Shown here: positions 9,395 to 18,329 of the stretch, in pieces
Numbering within the stretch: the stretch's first letter is position 1
Layout of the letters: the number at the start of each line of letters is the position of its first letter
Source of the DNA: Synechocystis sp. LKSZ1
Lineage (GTDB): Bacteria > Cyanobacteriota > Cyanobacteriia > Cyanobacteriales > Microcystaceae
DNA: 64,000 nt
Direction: 5' to 3'
Assembly (NCBI RefSeq): GCF_040436315.1
Contig: NZ_AP031572.1
Span: 2,108,001 to 2,172,000 of the forward strand
The notes under the pieces: model-generated
The model's database searches: none
Told to the model about the DNA's origin: nothing
The model's input: only the letters and a program-made list of their open reading frames with translations
Translations under genes and position numbers: made by a program

Positions 9395-9512
9395 GTATTA
9401 CACTAAATCCCTAAAGCTCGACTACATCACTAGACCTCACTGTCCCCTTGCTAAGGGCAGGTGCCGGAGGCGGAGGGGTAAGGATCTGTAGCCCTAATTT
9501 GGAGGATTGGTA

Positions 9513-12149
9513 TTATCCATAGGCTAATAGTTTCGGGGCCAGAAGTTCCGCATCTTGACTGTCGAGATAGCGCGTTGGCCAAAGGGCCAGGGAATCAGCT
9601 TCATTCCCGACCTGGAAGAGAGAATCAGTCTCCGTAGGGGTGAACGAAGTCATCTCTGCAATCAAGGCCGGAGAACCGGGAATATTGGCTGGCTCCATAG
9701 GATTTTTCTGAGTCGGCCCAGTGGCGTTGCTCAAACTTAAGAAAACAGAGCTGTTTGAGTCAGTCACCGCTAAGCTTTCCAAGGATTGGACGGATAGACT
9801 GCCTGTCCCCAGACTGCCCACTCCTGCGCTATTAGCCGTCAACACATTGCCGGAGGTTTGCATCAGAATTTTTCGGACTTGGGCATCGGTCAAACTCGCC
9901 TTAGCACTCAGCATTAGGGCCACCACGCCTGCAACATGGGGCGTCGCCATAGATGTGCCACTGAGGGTTGTGTAGCTATTATTGGGCCGGGTGGAGTAAA
10001 TGTCGACTCCTGGTGCATCGACAAAGACCATAGCAGAATTACTACCGGCCTTATTAGAAAAAGAGGCCATCGTATTGTTTTGGTCAACGGCTCCCACGGC
10101 AATGCCCCAACTCGTGGCATAGCGGGCTGGGAAAATCGGCTGGGAGGTTCCGGAATTACCAGCGGCCATCACCACAATCGCCCCTTTACTGCTAGCGTAT
10201 TGCACCGCAGATTGTAGTTCGTTGCTACTACTAGAGCCACCTAGGCTTAGATTTAGCACCTTGGCTCCATTATCAACGGCATAGCGAATGCCCTTGGCAA
10301 TATTGCTCAAACTGCCAGAACCCGAGTCATTGAGTACCTTCACCGGCATGATTTTGGCCCCGTAGGCGATGCCCGTCACACCAAAATCATTTCTTTCCCC
10401 TGCAATGGTGCCAGCGACATGGGTTCCATGGCCATTGCCATCCAGGGTGTTGCTATTGTTACTAGCAAAGTTCCAGCCATAGACATCATCCACGTAACCA
10501 TTGCCGTCGTCATCTCGCCCGTTACCGGGAATTTCGCCGCTATTTACCCAGATATTGTCGTTGAGGTCGGGATGGTTTCGGTCAACCCCTGTATCCAGAA
10601 CTGCGACGATAACGCCTTGGCCGGTGTAATTTTGGGCCCAGACCTCTGGGGCCTTAATTAAATTGGCCCCCCAATCATTCGCACCGCCAAAGGTGGGGAC
10701 ATCGGCAAAGGGGGACTGACCTAAGGCGCTGGCCACCGCCGCTGCGGCATTGATCAGGCCATAACCAGAGGTAGAACTATAGTTGGCGGTGGTATCGACG
10801 GTAGGAGGCGGGGGAGGAGCAGAGACAACGACTTCCGTGGCACTCAGGCCCAGGATATAGTCTGTATTGCTATTGCTGTAAGGATAGACCCGGATGTAGT
10901 AGGTTCCTGCACTCAGTTGTTGGGTAATACTTTCCGTCCCTGTTCCCCGTGCTTGGGCCGTTTGTAGAGAATTGCCATTGCTATCGAGGAGTTGCACATC
11001 GGCATCGCTGACAAGGCCCGACAAACTCAGATTAAAATCACTGGTTTTGCTGAGGCTAAATCGGTAGTAATCGTTGGTATCCTCGGCCCCGACATAGTCA
11101 CTAAAGTTAGTTGGTGTTGAACTAAGGGTAATACTGCGGGCTGTGGCGAGGGTATTGCCGGCATTATCTGCTGGGGGGGGGGGAGGCGGTGGCGGCAGAA
11201 TAACTTCAGTGGCACTCAGGCCCAGCGTATAGGTGGTGTTGCCGCTGTAGGGATAGACTCGGATGTAATAGGTTCCAGTATTGAGTTGTTGGGTAATACT
11301 TTCCGTCCCTGTTCCCCGTGCTTGGGCCGTTTGTAGAGAATTGCCATTGCTATCAAGGAGTTGCACATCGGCATCGCTGACAAGGCCCGACAAACTCAGA
11401 TTAAAATCACTGGTTTTGCTGAGGCTAAATTGGTAGTAATCGTTGGTATCCTCTACTCCGACGTAATCACTAAAATTTGTTGTTGTCGGACTGAGGGTAA
11501 TATTGCGAGCCTCATTTAAACTATTGCCGGCATTATCAACTGGACTGGGCGGCGGCGGCGGCGGAACAAGGGGAGTTCCTTGAACAGTTAAGACGTAGTT
11601 GGTACCACGAAACCAAGAACTGCGATTATAAACCCGGACGTAGTAGGTACCTTCAGTAAGTTGACTCGCAATTGCCTCTGCCGATGTTCCTGATAGTGTA
11701 GAACTAGCCAAGATGGTTCCCGCACTATTCAACAGAGCTACATCGGCAGCATTACTCAGGCCCGTCAAACTCAGGGCAAAATTATGGGTTGCATTGAGGG
11801 TAAAGCGGTAGTAATCATTGGCATCTGACCAACCAACGTATCCCGTGACGGCGGTGGGGGTTGTTCCTACTGTTAGAGGAGTGGCAGAACTGAGGGAGTC
11901 GTCTAGCGCATAAAAATCGGAGCCAGCAGGGCCACTGTCCCGAGTTCCCTTGAAATTGAAGCGACTGCTTTCTAGGCTTTGGGCCATTTCCTGAATCCAG
12001 GCCAGGGTTAGGACTGAACTACTCAAGGATGAGACGGGGGCAGCGGTATTGACGAAAGGGTCCCCTAGGTCGGGTGCCAAAGGGCTAGCATACGACTGGC
12101 CAGGATTAGTCGTCATTGCACTCAGATCTAGATTGGAATCCATAAACAT
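9513..12149 (-). CDS. Subtilisin-like (S8) serine protease with three PPC domains
   Basis: An 878-residue multidomain protease. Three bacterial pre-peptidase (PPC) domains lie near residues 75-195, 205-325 and 335-450. They are joined by proline-only linkers (runs of 6 to 8 Pro), and the second and third are almost identical. The S8 catalytic domain occupies about 500-790 with AVLDTGVDRNHPD (Asp near 520), NGHGTHVAGT (His near 575) and GTSMATPHVAG (Ser near 731). GNGRDDDGNGYVDD near 540 looks like a calcium-binding loop. No Sec signal peptide is visible at the N-terminus, so export would need another route or a different start. The C-terminal 90 residues are Ser/Thr-rich and unassigned. Extracellular action is inferred from the domains. 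Confidence 0.93.
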   Translation of the reverse strand: MFMDSNLDLSAMTTNPGQSYASPLAPDLGDPFVNTAAPVSSLSSSVLTLAWIQEMAQSLESSRFNFKGTRDSGPAGSDFYALDDSLSSATPLTVGTTPTAVTGYVGWSDANDYYRFTLNATHNFALSLTGLSNAADVALLNSAGTILASSTLSGTSAEAIASQLTEGTYYVRVYNRSSWFRGTNYVLTVQGTPLVPPPPPPSPVDNAGNSLNEARNITLSPTTTNFSDYVGVEDTNDYYQFSLSKTSDFNLSLSGLVSDADVQLLDSNGNSLQTAQARGTGTESITQQLNTGTYYIRVYPYSGNTTYTLGLSATEVILPPPPPPPPADNAGNTLATARSITLSSTPTNFSDYVGAEDTNDYYRFSLSKTSDFNLSLSGLVSDADVQLLDSNGNSLQTAQARGTGTESITQQLSAGTYYIRVYPYSNSNTDYILGLSATEVVVSAPPPPPTVDTTANYSSTSGYGLINAAAAVASALGQSPFADVPTFGGANDWGANLIKAPEVWAQNYTGQGVIVAVLDTGVDRNHPDLNDNIWVNSGEIPGNGRDDDGNGYVDDVYGWNFASNNSNTLDGNGHGTHVAGTIAGERNDFGVTGIAYGAKIMPVKVLNDSGSGSLSNIAKGIRYAVDNGAKVLNLSLGGSSSSNELQSAVQYASSKGAIVVMAAGNSGTSQPIFPARYATSWGIAVGAVDQNNTMASFSNKAGSNSAMVFVDAPGVDIYSTRPNNSYTTLSGTSMATPHVAGVVALMLSAKASLTDAQVRKILMQTSGNVLTANSAGVGSLGTGSLSVQSLESLAVTDSNSSVFLSLSNATGPTQKNPMEPANIPGSPALIAEMTSFTPTETDSLFQVGNEADSLALWPTRYLDSQDAELLAPKLLAYG

Positions 12150-12184
12150 AAGTCAGTCCCTTTTACGTAATCCAAAAATTTAAA

Positions 12185-12203
12185 TAGTATTATCGTGATA
12201 CTA
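12185..12203. repeat. Inverted repeat upstream of the protease gene
   Basis: TAGTAT, seven bases, then ATACTA form a perfect 6-bp dyad, 36 bp upstream of the protease ATG in an A+T-rich promoter-like gap. It could be an operator for a dimeric regulator or part of a hairpin. Nothing more can be said from sequence. Confidence 0.3.
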
Positions 12204-12259
12204 AGATTCTAATCACCTATTCACTCCAATTTTAGCGAGGAAGAGGAAAGCTGGGTAGC

Positions 12260-12685
12260 TCATGGCTCTCGGTTGGTTCCTCGCGTGTGGACACCTCTTT
12301 TCGGAAAAATCCAGGGCCAAAGGGGATGCTTGGGGCCCTTGGCTTGGATGTGTTGTACTCGTCTTCGAAGACGTAGCGTTTCCCGAGGCGATAACCCCCA
12401 AAGGATATGGATACTTTGGCGTACCAGGACAGCAGCGGTTAGTCCTAAACAGAGAAAGAGGGCCAAAGCTGGGCCTAGCTGGAACATCAGAGCATAGCGC
12501 ACCCCGGCCCAGGTAAAGTATTCCCACAACAAGCTAATATTCTCTCGAAATTGCCAGAGGGCCCAAGGGGCCAGGGTACACCAGGCTATCCCCACCACCA
12601 GCCAGCGTCCTGTTAACTGAGCATGATAAAGCTGGCGTAGCGGTCTATTCAAGGAGCGGAGAGGAGTCGGGGCTAATTTGGTCAC
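12260..12685 (-). CDS. Small two-helix membrane protein, function unknown
   Basis: I do not recognise this gene. From a GTG at 12685 it would encode 141 residues. Two hydrophobic segments, WLVVGIAWCTLAPWAL and MFQLGPALALFLCLGLTAAVLV, are separated by a short polar stretch. A basic region then follows (LRLRRRVQHIQAKGPKHPLWPW) that reads like a genuine conserved cytoplasmic tail. An ATG at 12760 would extend it by 25 residues but would overlap the start of the divergent cofH gene by 21 bp, so the shorter form is preferred. A second leftward frame over the same DNA (12213-12527) looks like a shadow. Confidence 0.6.
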   Translation of the reverse strand: MTKLAPTPLRSLNRPLRQLYHAQLTGRWLVVGIAWCTLAPWALWQFRENISLLWEYFTWAGVRYALMFQLGPALALFLCLGLTAAVLVRQSIHILWGLSPRETLRLRRRVQHIQAKGPKHPLWPWIFPKRGVHTRGTNREP

Positions 12686-12739
12686 GGCATTCCCAGGGAG
12701 GAGTAGGATAAATGGAGCGCTTCTTTTTATCCTATCGGA

Positions 12740-13906
12740 ATGGCCTTTGTTTCCTATCACCAGTACCTAACGGATGCGTCCCCAGAGGCAATTCTTGAGT
12801 CAATTCTAGCTAAAGCGTTGGCCCAAGAAGACTTGACGCCGGAGGAAGGTTGTTTCCTACTCACCTGCCGGGATGACTCGGCTTGGTTGGCCATTCAGCA
12901 GGCAGCGGATCAGCTCCGGGCTAATCTGGTGGGGGAAACCGTGACCTACGTGGTCAATCGCAACCTGAATTTTACGAATATCTGCGAGCAACACTGTAGT
13001 TTTTGCGCCTTTCGCCGTGATGCAGAGGATAGTGGGGCCTTTTGGCTGACACCGGCCCAAATCCTAGCCAAGGTGGAAGATGCTATCACCCAGGGGGCCA
13101 CGGAAATTTGTATGCAGGGAGGCCTAAACCCAGCGGCCCAGCTCCAGGGGTCTGCGTTAGCTTTCTACGAAGATTTAATTAGCACAATTAAATCGGCCTT
13201 TCCGGCCCTCCATCTCCACGCCTTTTCTCCCCAGGAAATCCAATTTATTGCTCGGCAAGACGGTCTGGATTTTGAAACTGTTCTCCAGACCCTCCAGACA
13301 GCGGGGGTCGATTCGTTACCGGGAACTGCGGCGGAGGTCTTAGTCGATTCCGTTCGTCACATCATTTGTCCTGAGAAAATTGATAGTCAAACCTGGCTCA
13401 CCATTGTCCACCTAGCCCATCGTTTAGGCCTGCCCACCACCAGCACGATGCTCTGCGGCCATATTGAAACGCCGGCTCAACAGATCCAGCACCTGGAACA
13501 CCTGCGCGCGTTGCAACAGCGAGCTATTGCCGAACAACTCCCCGCCCGGATCACGGAATTTATTCTTTTACCCTTCGTGGGAGAACTGGCCCCGAAACCC
13601 CTACGCCATCGAGTCGGCCGCGACCAACCCTCCCTCTCGGCAACCCTACATTTAACCGCAGTAGCCCGTCTTTACCTAGGCAAATGGATCGTGAATCATC
13701 AACCCAGTTGGGTTAAATTAGGCCTAGCGGGAGCTACCGAGGCCCTGCGCTGGGGTTGTAATGACCTGGGAGGAACCCTGATGGAGGAACATATCACCAG
13801 CATGGCTGGGGCCAAAGGGGGAACGGCCTTGACCGTGACCCAATTACAAGGGGCCTGTCAAGCCCTGGGGCGGCCCTACCGTCAACGCACAACTTTGTAC
13901 CACTAA
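12740..13906 (+). CDS. cofH: CofH, F0 synthase subunit 2 (radical SAM)
   Basis: CofH (5-amino-6-(D-ribitylamino)uracil-L-tyrosine 4-hydroxyphenyl transferase) joins tyrosine to the flavin precursor. CofG then completes the deazaflavin F0, used in cyanobacteria as a photolyase antenna chromophore. The protein has 388 residues. [15 protein letters not shown] near residue 76 is the radical SAM CxxxCxxC cluster motif, [10 protein letters not shown] near 125 is a typical substrate-binding segment, and GTAAEVL near 195 and GGTLMEEHI near 345 complete the CofH pattern. No cofG is visible in this window. It is head-to-head with the small membrane protein gene. Confidence 0.94.
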   Translation: MAFVSYHQYLTDASPEAILESILAKALAQEDLTPEEGCFLLTCRDDSAWLAIQQAADQLRANLVGETVTYVVNRNLNFTNICEQHCSFCAFRRDAEDSGAFWLTPAQILAKVEDAITQGATEICMQGGLNPAAQLQGSALAFYEDLISTIKSAFPALHLHAFSPQEIQFIARQDGLDFETVLQTLQTAGVDSLPGTAAEVLVDSVRHIICPEKIDSQTWLTIVHLAHRLGLPTTSTMLCGHIETPAQQIQHLEHLRALQQRAIAEQLPARITEFILLPFVGELAPKPLRHRVGRDQPSLSATLHLTAVARLYLGKWIVNHQPSWVKLGLAGATEALRWGCNDLGGTLMEEHITSMAGAKGGTALTVTQLQGACQALGRPYRQRTTLYH

Positions 13907-13957
13907 TCTCTCCTGGCCACAAATACTGGCGGGAGCCCAGTCTCAAGCTCTGAATTT

Positions 13958-14830
13958 ATGTGGAACGTTATTACCGATGCCATCGCTGTCCATACCGGCC
14001 GTCCCTTTGTCCTCGAACAACGGCGGCCCGTGAGCGGTGGCTGTATCAATCAAGGTTACTGCCTCCAGGGCCAGGGCCAAGCCTACTTTATCAAAATCAA
14101 CCAATCCCACCAGGTCGATATGTTTGCCGCCGAGGCCTTGGGGCTTCAACAAATGGCCGCCACCCATACCATCCGCGTACCACGACCGATTTGCCATGGC
14201 GTGAGTGGGGGCCAGAGTTATCTGGTACTGGAGTGGTTAGACTTTGGCCCCGAGAGCGCCGAGACCTGGACAGAAATGGGACGACGCCTAGCAACCCTGC
14301 ATGCGGCCCCTGGCCCCTTCAAATTCGGCTGGGAGCAAGATAATACCATTGGTTCCACCCCCCAGATCAACACCTGGACGCTCGACTGGGCTAGCTTTTT
14401 TACCGAACATCGCCTGGCCTATCAACTGCAACGGGCCCAGCGCAAGGGCGGGCAATTTCCCCAGACCCAACAACTTCTGGAAAAGAGCCGACGGCTTTTG
14501 GCTGCCCATCAACCCCAACCGGCCCTCGTTCATGGCGACCTCTGGTCAGGCAACGTGGCCGTTTTGACGACAGGAGAGCCGGTGATCCTTGACCCCGCCA
14601 CCTACTACGGCGACCCGGAAGTGGATTTGGCCATGACAGAGTTGTTTGGAGGCTTTCCCGCCGCCTTCTATCGGGGGTATCAAGAAACGCGGCCCATTTC
14701 CACCGACTACCAAATCCGCAAAACGCTCTACAACTTGTACCATATTTTGAACCATTTTAATCTGTTCGGTGGCGGTTACGCGGGCCAGGCCCAGCGGATG
14801 ATCCAACAGATTTTAGCGGGCCCGGTTTAA
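13958..14830 (+). CDS. Fructosamine kinase family protein
   Basis: A 290-residue kinase-fold protein of the fructosamine-3-kinase/ketosamine-kinase family, which phosphorylates sugar amines on glycated proteins or small molecules and leads to deglycation. VSGGCINQGY near residue 26 is the family N-lobe motif. LVHGDLWSGNVAV near 190 is the catalytic loop (aspartate in HGDLW) and ILDPATYYGDPEVDLAM near 210 is the metal-binding segment. The start is ATG 13958, 51 bp after cofH. Its stop shares a TTAA palindrome with the stop of the convergent GUN4-domain gene. Confidence 0.93.
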   Translation: MWNVITDAIAVHTGRPFVLEQRRPVSGGCINQGYCLQGQGQAYFIKINQSHQVDMFAAEALGLQQMAATHTIRVPRPICHGVSGGQSYLVLEWLDFGPESAETWTEMGRRLATLHAAPGPFKFGWEQDNTIGSTPQINTWTLDWASFFTEHRLAYQLQRAQRKGGQFPQTQQLLEKSRRLLAAHQPQPALVHGDLWSGNVAVLTTGEPVILDPATYYGDPEVDLAMTELFGGFPAAFYRGYQETRPISTDYQIRKTLYNLYHILNHFNLFGGGYAGQAQRMIQQILAGPV

Positions 14831-15486
14831 AGCGAGGGCCGGAGGGAGGGCTTGGGAGACGGCGTTGGATTGGGACTGGAGACAATCTTGCAGGACTGGA
14901 GGCGGCCCATCAGGCCAGTGTACTCTAGGCGACCGCCGTTGATTTGGTACTCATCCCGAGGATTGGGGAGATGACCCACCGGGGCCTGGAGCGTATAGTT
15001 TAGGTTTTGCTTGAAGATTGTCCACTGATTATTCTGGCGCCAGCCAATTTCTTCGCCAAATTTATCGTAGGCTTCTGGGGCCATCAGTCGTCCAGGACGA
15101 TTGCCAGTTTTGACAAAAATATCGTATTGCACGGAAAAGCCAAAGCGGCCCTTAGAGGCGGTTTTCCAGAGAGTATCAATGGTTTTCAGATCCCAGCAGG
15201 GCAGTTTTTCAATATCTTCGCCTCGGAACCAGCCCTGGGCAATTCGACCAGCAGCAGTGAGCAAGAGACGATGGGTAATTTCATTTGCCTTCTGGAACTG
15301 CTGATTGTTGAGGGCCACCTGGAGGGGAGTATAGTCAATTTTGGTTTCCGGGGAAATGAGAGACGATTCGCTTACCAGCTTGGGGGCCGTGGGGGGTTGG
15401 GCCAAGGACAAGCTCACCCATCCAGGGCACATTAATGCCAAGGCTACCGCCAACGCCAGGTTTTTTTTCGTCGAAGACTGAATCAT
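14827..15486 (-). CDS. GUN4-domain protein with N-terminal signal sequence
   Basis: About 219 residues from ATG 15486 (an upstream ATG at 15504 adds six residues). Residues 1-30 have a basic start, a hydrophobic core (LALAVALALMCPGWVSLSLA) and a likely signal peptidase site near AQP. The GUN4 domain spans about 50-175: YTPLQVALNNQQFQKANEIT, LPCWDLKTIDTLW, SKGRFGFSVQ and the GW-containing GEEIGWRQNNQW segment. GUN4 proper binds porphyrin and stimulates Mg-chelatase on the cytoplasmic side of membranes. An exported or lumenal version cannot do exactly that, so the role is open. The C-terminal tail is Pro/Ser-rich. Confidence 0.85.
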   Translation of the reverse strand: MIQSSTKKNLALAVALALMCPGWVSLSLAQPPTAPKLVSESSLISPETKIDYTPLQVALNNQQFQKANEITHRLLLTAAGRIAQGWFRGEDIEKLPCWDLKTIDTLWKTASKGRFGFSVQYDIFVKTGNRPGRLMAPEAYDKFGEEIGWRQNNQWTIFKQNLNYTLQAPVGHLPNPRDEYQINGGRLEYTGLMGRLQSCKIVSSPNPTPSPKPSLRPSL

Positions 15487-15575
15487 AAATAAAAGACTGA
15501 GCAACGGAAATATACGGGAAAAGCCATCCGAATCCTACAATAACATAGGAGTTTTTGCCCCCCGAGGGAATAATC

Positions 15576-16568
15576 GTGACTGGCTGGACAAGACCACATA
15601 TCCTGAATTTAGCGGATTGGAGCGCGGCGGAGTTTGACATTGTCCTGCAAACCGCAGCGAGTATGGCACAAGTCCTGGCAGGACGGACGAAAAAAATACC
15701 GGCCCTCCAGGGCCAAGTGGTCACGAATCTCTTCTTTGAACCCTCGACCCGCACACGGAGCAGTTTTGAGCTAGCGGCCAAACGCCTGTCGGCAGATGTG
15801 ATGAATTTTGCTCCTGGCAGTTCTTCCCTGACCAAGGGCGAAACCATTCTAGATACGGCCAAAACCTACCTGGCCATGGGCACGGATATTATGGTAATTC
15901 GCCACCAACAGGCCGGGGTACCCCAATTTATTGCCCATCAGCTAGACCAATTGGGAGCCGGGGTTAAAGTGTTGAATGCCGGCGATGGCCAGCACGAACA
16001 TCCCTCCCAGGCCCTGCTCGACCTCTACACCATTACCCGCCAACTCGACCGGGATAATCCTCGGCTAGCGGTGCTCCAGGGTAAAAAAATTGCCATTGTG
16101 GGGGATATTTTGCATTCTCGAGTGGCCCGTTCCAATATTTGGAGTTTGTTGGCCGCAGGAGCCGATCTACACCTGGCTGGCCCACCGACCCTCTTGCCCC
16201 TGGCTTTTGCCCAGTTGCGTCCCGTCGATAGTCCGGGGCAATTAACTCTGCATTGGCATCTAGAACCGGCCCTGGTGGAGGCCGATTTTGTCATGACCCT
16301 ACGCCTGCAAAAGGAACGCATGACGGCCCATCTGTTGCCCAGTCTACGGGAATACCACCAACAGTTTGGCTTGACCCATGCCCGACTCCAGGCCTGTCAC
16401 CCCAGCGTCAAACTACTACACCCCGGCCCTGTGAACCGAGGTGTGGAAATGAGTTCGGAGTTAATGGATGATGCCAACCTGAGTCTGATCCAAGACCAAG
16501 TCACCAGCGGCGTTGCCATTCGCATGGCCCTGCTGTATCTCATCGGCACCGCTGGCCCTGAGGCCTAG
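15576..16568 (+). CDS. pyrB: Aspartate carbamoyltransferase catalytic subunit
   Basis: PyrB makes carbamoyl aspartate from carbamoyl phosphate and aspartate, the first committed step of pyrimidine synthesis. From GTG 15576 the protein has 330 residues. [13 protein letters not shown] near residue 50 holds the STRTR carbamoyl-phosphate motif, [17 protein letters not shown] near 135 is the HPxQ segment, [14 protein letters not shown] near 173 and [13 protein letters not shown] near 285 complete the active site. The GTG is preferred over an ATG seven codons upstream because cyanobacterial PyrB proteins start close to the WTRxHILxLADW segment. The stop codon shares CTAG with the stop of the convergent gene. 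Confidence 0.95.
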   Translation: MTGWTRPHILNLADWSAAEFDIVLQTAASMAQVLAGRTKKIPALQGQVVTNLFFEPSTRTRSSFELAAKRLSADVMNFAPGSSSLTKGETILDTAKTYLAMGTDIMVIRHQQAGVPQFIAHQLDQLGAGVKVLNAGDGQHEHPSQALLDLYTITRQLDRDNPRLAVLQGKKIAIVGDILHSRVARSNIWSLLAAGADLHLAGPPTLLPLAFAQLRPVDSPGQLTLHWHLEPALVEADFVMTLRLQKERMTAHLLPSLREYHQQFGLTHARLQACHPSVKLLHPGPVNRGVEMSSELMDDANLSLIQDQVTSGVAIRMALLYLIGTAGPEA

Positions 16569-16993
16569 TCGAGATAGCCCATCAAGGTACTGAAATCATC
16601 AATGTTGTTGGAGGCCACGGGACGGTTCCCCATCACTGAGTAGGTTTCGCTAATTTTGAGATGGCTGAGGGCGATGGGGCGATTGCCCGAAATGCTTAGG
16701 CTACCACTGACTTCCATGGTGCTGGCCGTAACGGGGCGAGCACTGCCGACCACATTGTAGGTATTAATCACCTTAAGGTGACTGGCCTCAATGGGGCGAT
16801 TATTGGGAAGGTCGCTGGGTTTGTCCAGTAGTTGCAGACCCGTCGTTGACCGACTGACAGAGAGGGCCAAACTTTCTTTGTCGGTCTCCGTTTTGGGTTT
16901 GCGGTTCCGGGCGGCTGCCGCTTTGGCCGTCTCGGCGGTTCCGCTGGTTTCCGGGGTTACGGGGGGATTGGATTCAGGCTTTTCCACAGTCAT
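16565..16993 (-). CDS. Small protein with NRPI-type repeats, function unknown
   Basis: A 142-residue protein that I do not recognise. The first 50 residues are Pro/Thr/Ala/Lys-rich and probably disordered. Residues 64-135 contain four spaced variants of one motif: [57 protein letters not shown] and NRPVASNNI. The period is about 19-20 residues, suggesting a small beta-repeat. There is no signal peptide, membrane segment or cysteine. It is convergent with pyrB, with a 4-bp shared double stop. Confidence 0.7.
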   Translation of the reverse strand: MTVEKPESNPPVTPETSGTAETAKAAAARNRKPKTETDKESLALSVSRSTTGLQLLDKPSDLPNNRPIEASHLKVINTYNVVGSARPVTASTMEVSGSLSISGNRPIALSHLKISETYSVMGNRPVASNNIDDFSTLMGYLD

Positions 16994-17156
16994 CAGCTAG
17001 CGCTCCTTGATCTTAAATCTTATTTGTCTATGCCCACCAGGTCTTCAGGGTCTTGGGCACGGAGATGCCCATCCTAAAAGTGCTTGGGAAATATCGCTAG
17101 GGTTTAAGATACACTCTTTTTTGGCCCGACACGATAGGGATCGATAATATCCTTGA

Positions 17157-18329
17157 TTATCCCAGACTATTGACCGCTTCCGGCATTTCAACTAGGGGGC
17201 CATCTTGGCTACAGGGCAGAGTAAACCAGATGGTGGCACCGGGTTCAGTCTGGGCCAAAACCCCAATTTGACCACCGTGGGCCTCGATAATTTGCCGACA
17301 GAGGTAAAGGCCAAGGCCCAAACCGAGGGTTCCCTGGGCCGGTTCTCCCCGTTGATAGCGCTCAAACAATTTCTCCGCTAGGCCAGGGGGAATGCCGATA
17401 CCATTATCCTGAATCCAGCACCGAACCTGGTGATTCGCTTCAGCTTGGGCCCCGATGGTAATAGTCAAGGGGGCCGCATTGTACTTCAGGGCATTGGCCA
17501 CCAGATTTTCCACTACGCGCCAAAAGAGATTATGGTCGGCCCAGAGGGCCGGTAGATGGGGCGGTAAGTCTATTGTTAACTGGGCCTGGTGTTGGGCCAG
17601 CAGGGGTTCCCATTCGGCCTGAAAATTGTGTAGGAAATCCGCCAGAATCAGGGGTTGTTTTTGGGGCACCATGGCGCCGACTTCAAACTGCTGGGTTTCC
17701 ACCAGGGAATTGATCAGGGCCAATTGGCGGTCGCAACTCTGGGCCATGCGCTCTAGGATAGAACTAGGAATGGCCACAGCAGCCTCTAGGCCAGGAGCCG
17801 ACTTCAAAAAATTCTTGAGAATCATCGACATCCCTAGGACGGGATTACGGAGGTCATGAGAAACGACGTGGAGATAAACCTGGAGGGACTGCTCAGCCCG
17901 TTGGCGTTCTTGGATTTCAGCCTGGAGTTGCTGTTTTTGGGATTGAATAGTCAGTTGATGCTCAATACGGGCAATCACCTCTTCTCCCTGAAAGGGCTTA
18001 GCGATATAGTCCGACCCACCCACCCGAAAGGCCCGGACTTTATCCAAGACATCATCAAGGGCACTAATAAAAATCACCGGAATTTCCTGAGTTTTAGGAT
18101 TGGCCTTCAGTTGCTCACAAAGCTCATAGCCGTTTAAGTCCGGCATATTAATATCGAGCAAAATCAAATCCGGTGGGGCCTGGTCAATACTTTTGAGGGC
18201 AATGGCTCCTGACAGGGCCTTGCGAATTAGATAGCCCTTATCGGCTAATAGGGCCGCCAGGAGACGCAGATTATCGGGGGTGTCATCAACAATCAGAAGT
18301 TGCTTGCGCGTTGCGTCAGGATTGCCCAT
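17157..18329 (-). CDS. Response regulator-histidine kinase fusion
   Basis: A 390-residue two-component protein. An N-terminal receiver domain (about 8-125) has its phospho-acceptor Asp in LILLDINMPD near 55 and a Lys in AKPF near 105. A short coiled region leads to a HisKA-type domain with HVVSHDLRNPVLG (His near 156), then a HATPase domain with NLVANALKYN (N box near 275), DNGIGIPPGLAEKLF (G1) and GLGLGLYLCRQIIEAHGG (G2). There is no membrane segment. Its start overlaps the end of the upstream kinase gene by 14 bp, so the two are translationally coupled and probably form a phosphorelay. The signal is unknown. Confidence 0.9.
   Translation of the reverse strand: MGNPDATRKQLLIVDDTPDNLRLLAALLADKGYLIRKALSGAIALKSIDQAPPDLILLDINMPDLNGYELCEQLKANPKTQEIPVIFISALDDVLDKVRAFRVGGSDYIAKPFQGEEVIARIEHQLTIQSQKQQLQAEIQERQRAEQSLQVYLHVVSHDLRNPVLGMSMILKNFLKSAPGLEAAVAIPSSILERMAQSCDRQLALINSLVETQQFEVGAMVPQKQPLILADFLHNFQAEWEPLLAQHQAQLTIDLPPHLPALWADHNLFWRVVENLVANALKYNAAPLTITIGAQAEANHQVRCWIQDNGIGIPPGLAEKLFERYQRGEPAQGTLGLGLGLYLCRQIIEAHGGQIGVLAQTEPGATIWFTLPCSQDGPLVEMPEAVNSLG

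Noticed and set aside
9395-9512. CCCTT-GCT-AAGGG inverted repeat between the helicase and protease genes
   Set aside because: Short stem with a 3-base loop and no T tract. It may help end transcription of the convergent genes but cannot be called.
15335-15862. 175-codon leftward frame across the GUN4-gene promoter and pyrB start
   Set aside because: It overlaps well-supported pyrB and GUN4-domain genes and has no recognisable feature.
17055-17071. GGGCA...TGCCC hairpin upstream of the NRPI-repeat gene
   Set aside because: The stem is only 5 bp without a T run on either strand, so it is not a convincing terminator or operator.
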